From Chloroflexota bacterium (GTDB lineage Bacteria > Chloroflexota > Dehalococcoidia > Lucifugimonadales > JADFKI01), in NCBI GenBank assembly GCA_009838595.1, contig VXRI01000317.1, positions 741-6,884 on the forward strand: DNA of 6,144 nucleotides, given 5' to 3'. The notes beneath the pieces are model-generated. The model saw nothing but the letters and a program-made list of their open reading frames with translations. It was not told the DNA's origin and made no database searches. Positions 6,093 through 6,144 of the stretch are shown here, piece by piece (position 1 is the stretch's first letter; each line of letters opens with the position of its first letter). Both the position numbers and the translations under genes were made by a program.

Positions 6093-6129
6093 GAGTATTT
6101 GATAAGTATTTTACTATTTTCTAATACTC
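6093..6129. repeat. AT-rich inverted repeat at the right edge
   Basis: GAGTATT (6093-6099) and AATACTC (6123-6129) are perfect inverted repeats separated by 23 bases that are almost entirely A and T. The function is unknown. It could be a promoter-proximal site of a gene beyond the window, but nothing here shows that. Confidence 0.4.
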
Positions 6130-6144
6130 GGTACACTCATATGA

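Larger units (their letters stand above)
5547..6144. other. About 600-base region upstream of lpd with no credible gene
   Basis: The only open frame (5705-5923, minus strand, 72 codons) has a His/Ser/Arg-rich composition, no recognisable motif and no good ribosome site, so I leave it out. The region is AT-richer than the genes and holds several inverted repeats: 5727-5743, 5755-5790, 5873-5891, and 5857-5865 with 5914-5924. A further AT-rich inverted repeat lies at 6093-6129. The lpd promoter probably lies in the 100 bases before the gene. No tRNA, rRNA or mobile-element end is recognisable. Confidence 0.6.

Noticed and set aside
5547..6144. tRNA, riboswitch or CRISPR array upstream of lpd
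   Set aside because: No T-loop or acceptor pairing, no regularly spaced direct repeats, and no recognised riboswitch core could be found by eye.

Overview
The window carries a complete four-gene pyruvate dehydrogenase (PDH) complex locus. All genes are on the minus strand and are transcribed from the right end to the left: lpd (E3, dihydrolipoyl dehydrogenase), pdhA (E1 alpha), pdhB (E1 beta) and pdhC (E2, dihydrolipoyl acyltransferase). Every gene is full length, has its expected catalytic motifs and shows no frameshift. Together they convert pyruvate, CoA and NAD+ to acetyl-CoA, CO2 and NADH. E1 alpha/beta decarboxylates pyruvate on thiamine diphosphate (TPP), the E2 lipoyl arm carries the acetyl group to CoA, and E3 reoxidises the dihydrolipoyl group with FAD and NAD+.

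Layout, right to left: 5547-6144 is a roughly 600-base region with no credible gene, several inverted repeats and the presumed lpd promoter. lpd is at 5546-4161. A 236-base spacer (4160-3925) holds a 33-base inverted repeat and the best promoter candidate of the window. pdhA (3924-2956) and pdhB (2941-1967) are 14 bases apart and clearly co-transcribed. A 302-base AT-rich spacer (1966-1665) shows no gene. pdhC is at 1664-258, followed by a convincing minus-strand intrinsic terminator (hairpin 185-214 plus a U-rich tail) that closes the cluster. Bases 1-170 are non-coding. The long spacers suggest up to three transcription units (lpd; pdhAB; pdhC) or one long leaky transcript, rather than one tight operon.

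Three of the four genes appear to start on non-ATG codons (lpd TTG, pdhA GTG, pdhC TTG). In each case there is a Shine-Dalgarno-like sequence and an in-frame stop just upstream, so no upstream ATG is possible.

Organism: a bacterium with moderately GC-rich coding sequence, AT-richer spacers and the split alpha/beta E1 form of PDH. That form is found in Gram-positives, Cyanobacteria, Chloroflexota, Alphaproteobacteria and organelles, not the homodimeric E1 of enteric bacteria. The E3 signature GGVCLNWGCIPSK and the overall style would fit an environmental Chloroflexota member, but this is a weak inference. I do not see a novel defence, mobile or biosynthetic system here. The points most worth checking are the very acidic E2 linker, the non-ATG starts, and the inverted repeats and possible regulatory sites in the spacers.
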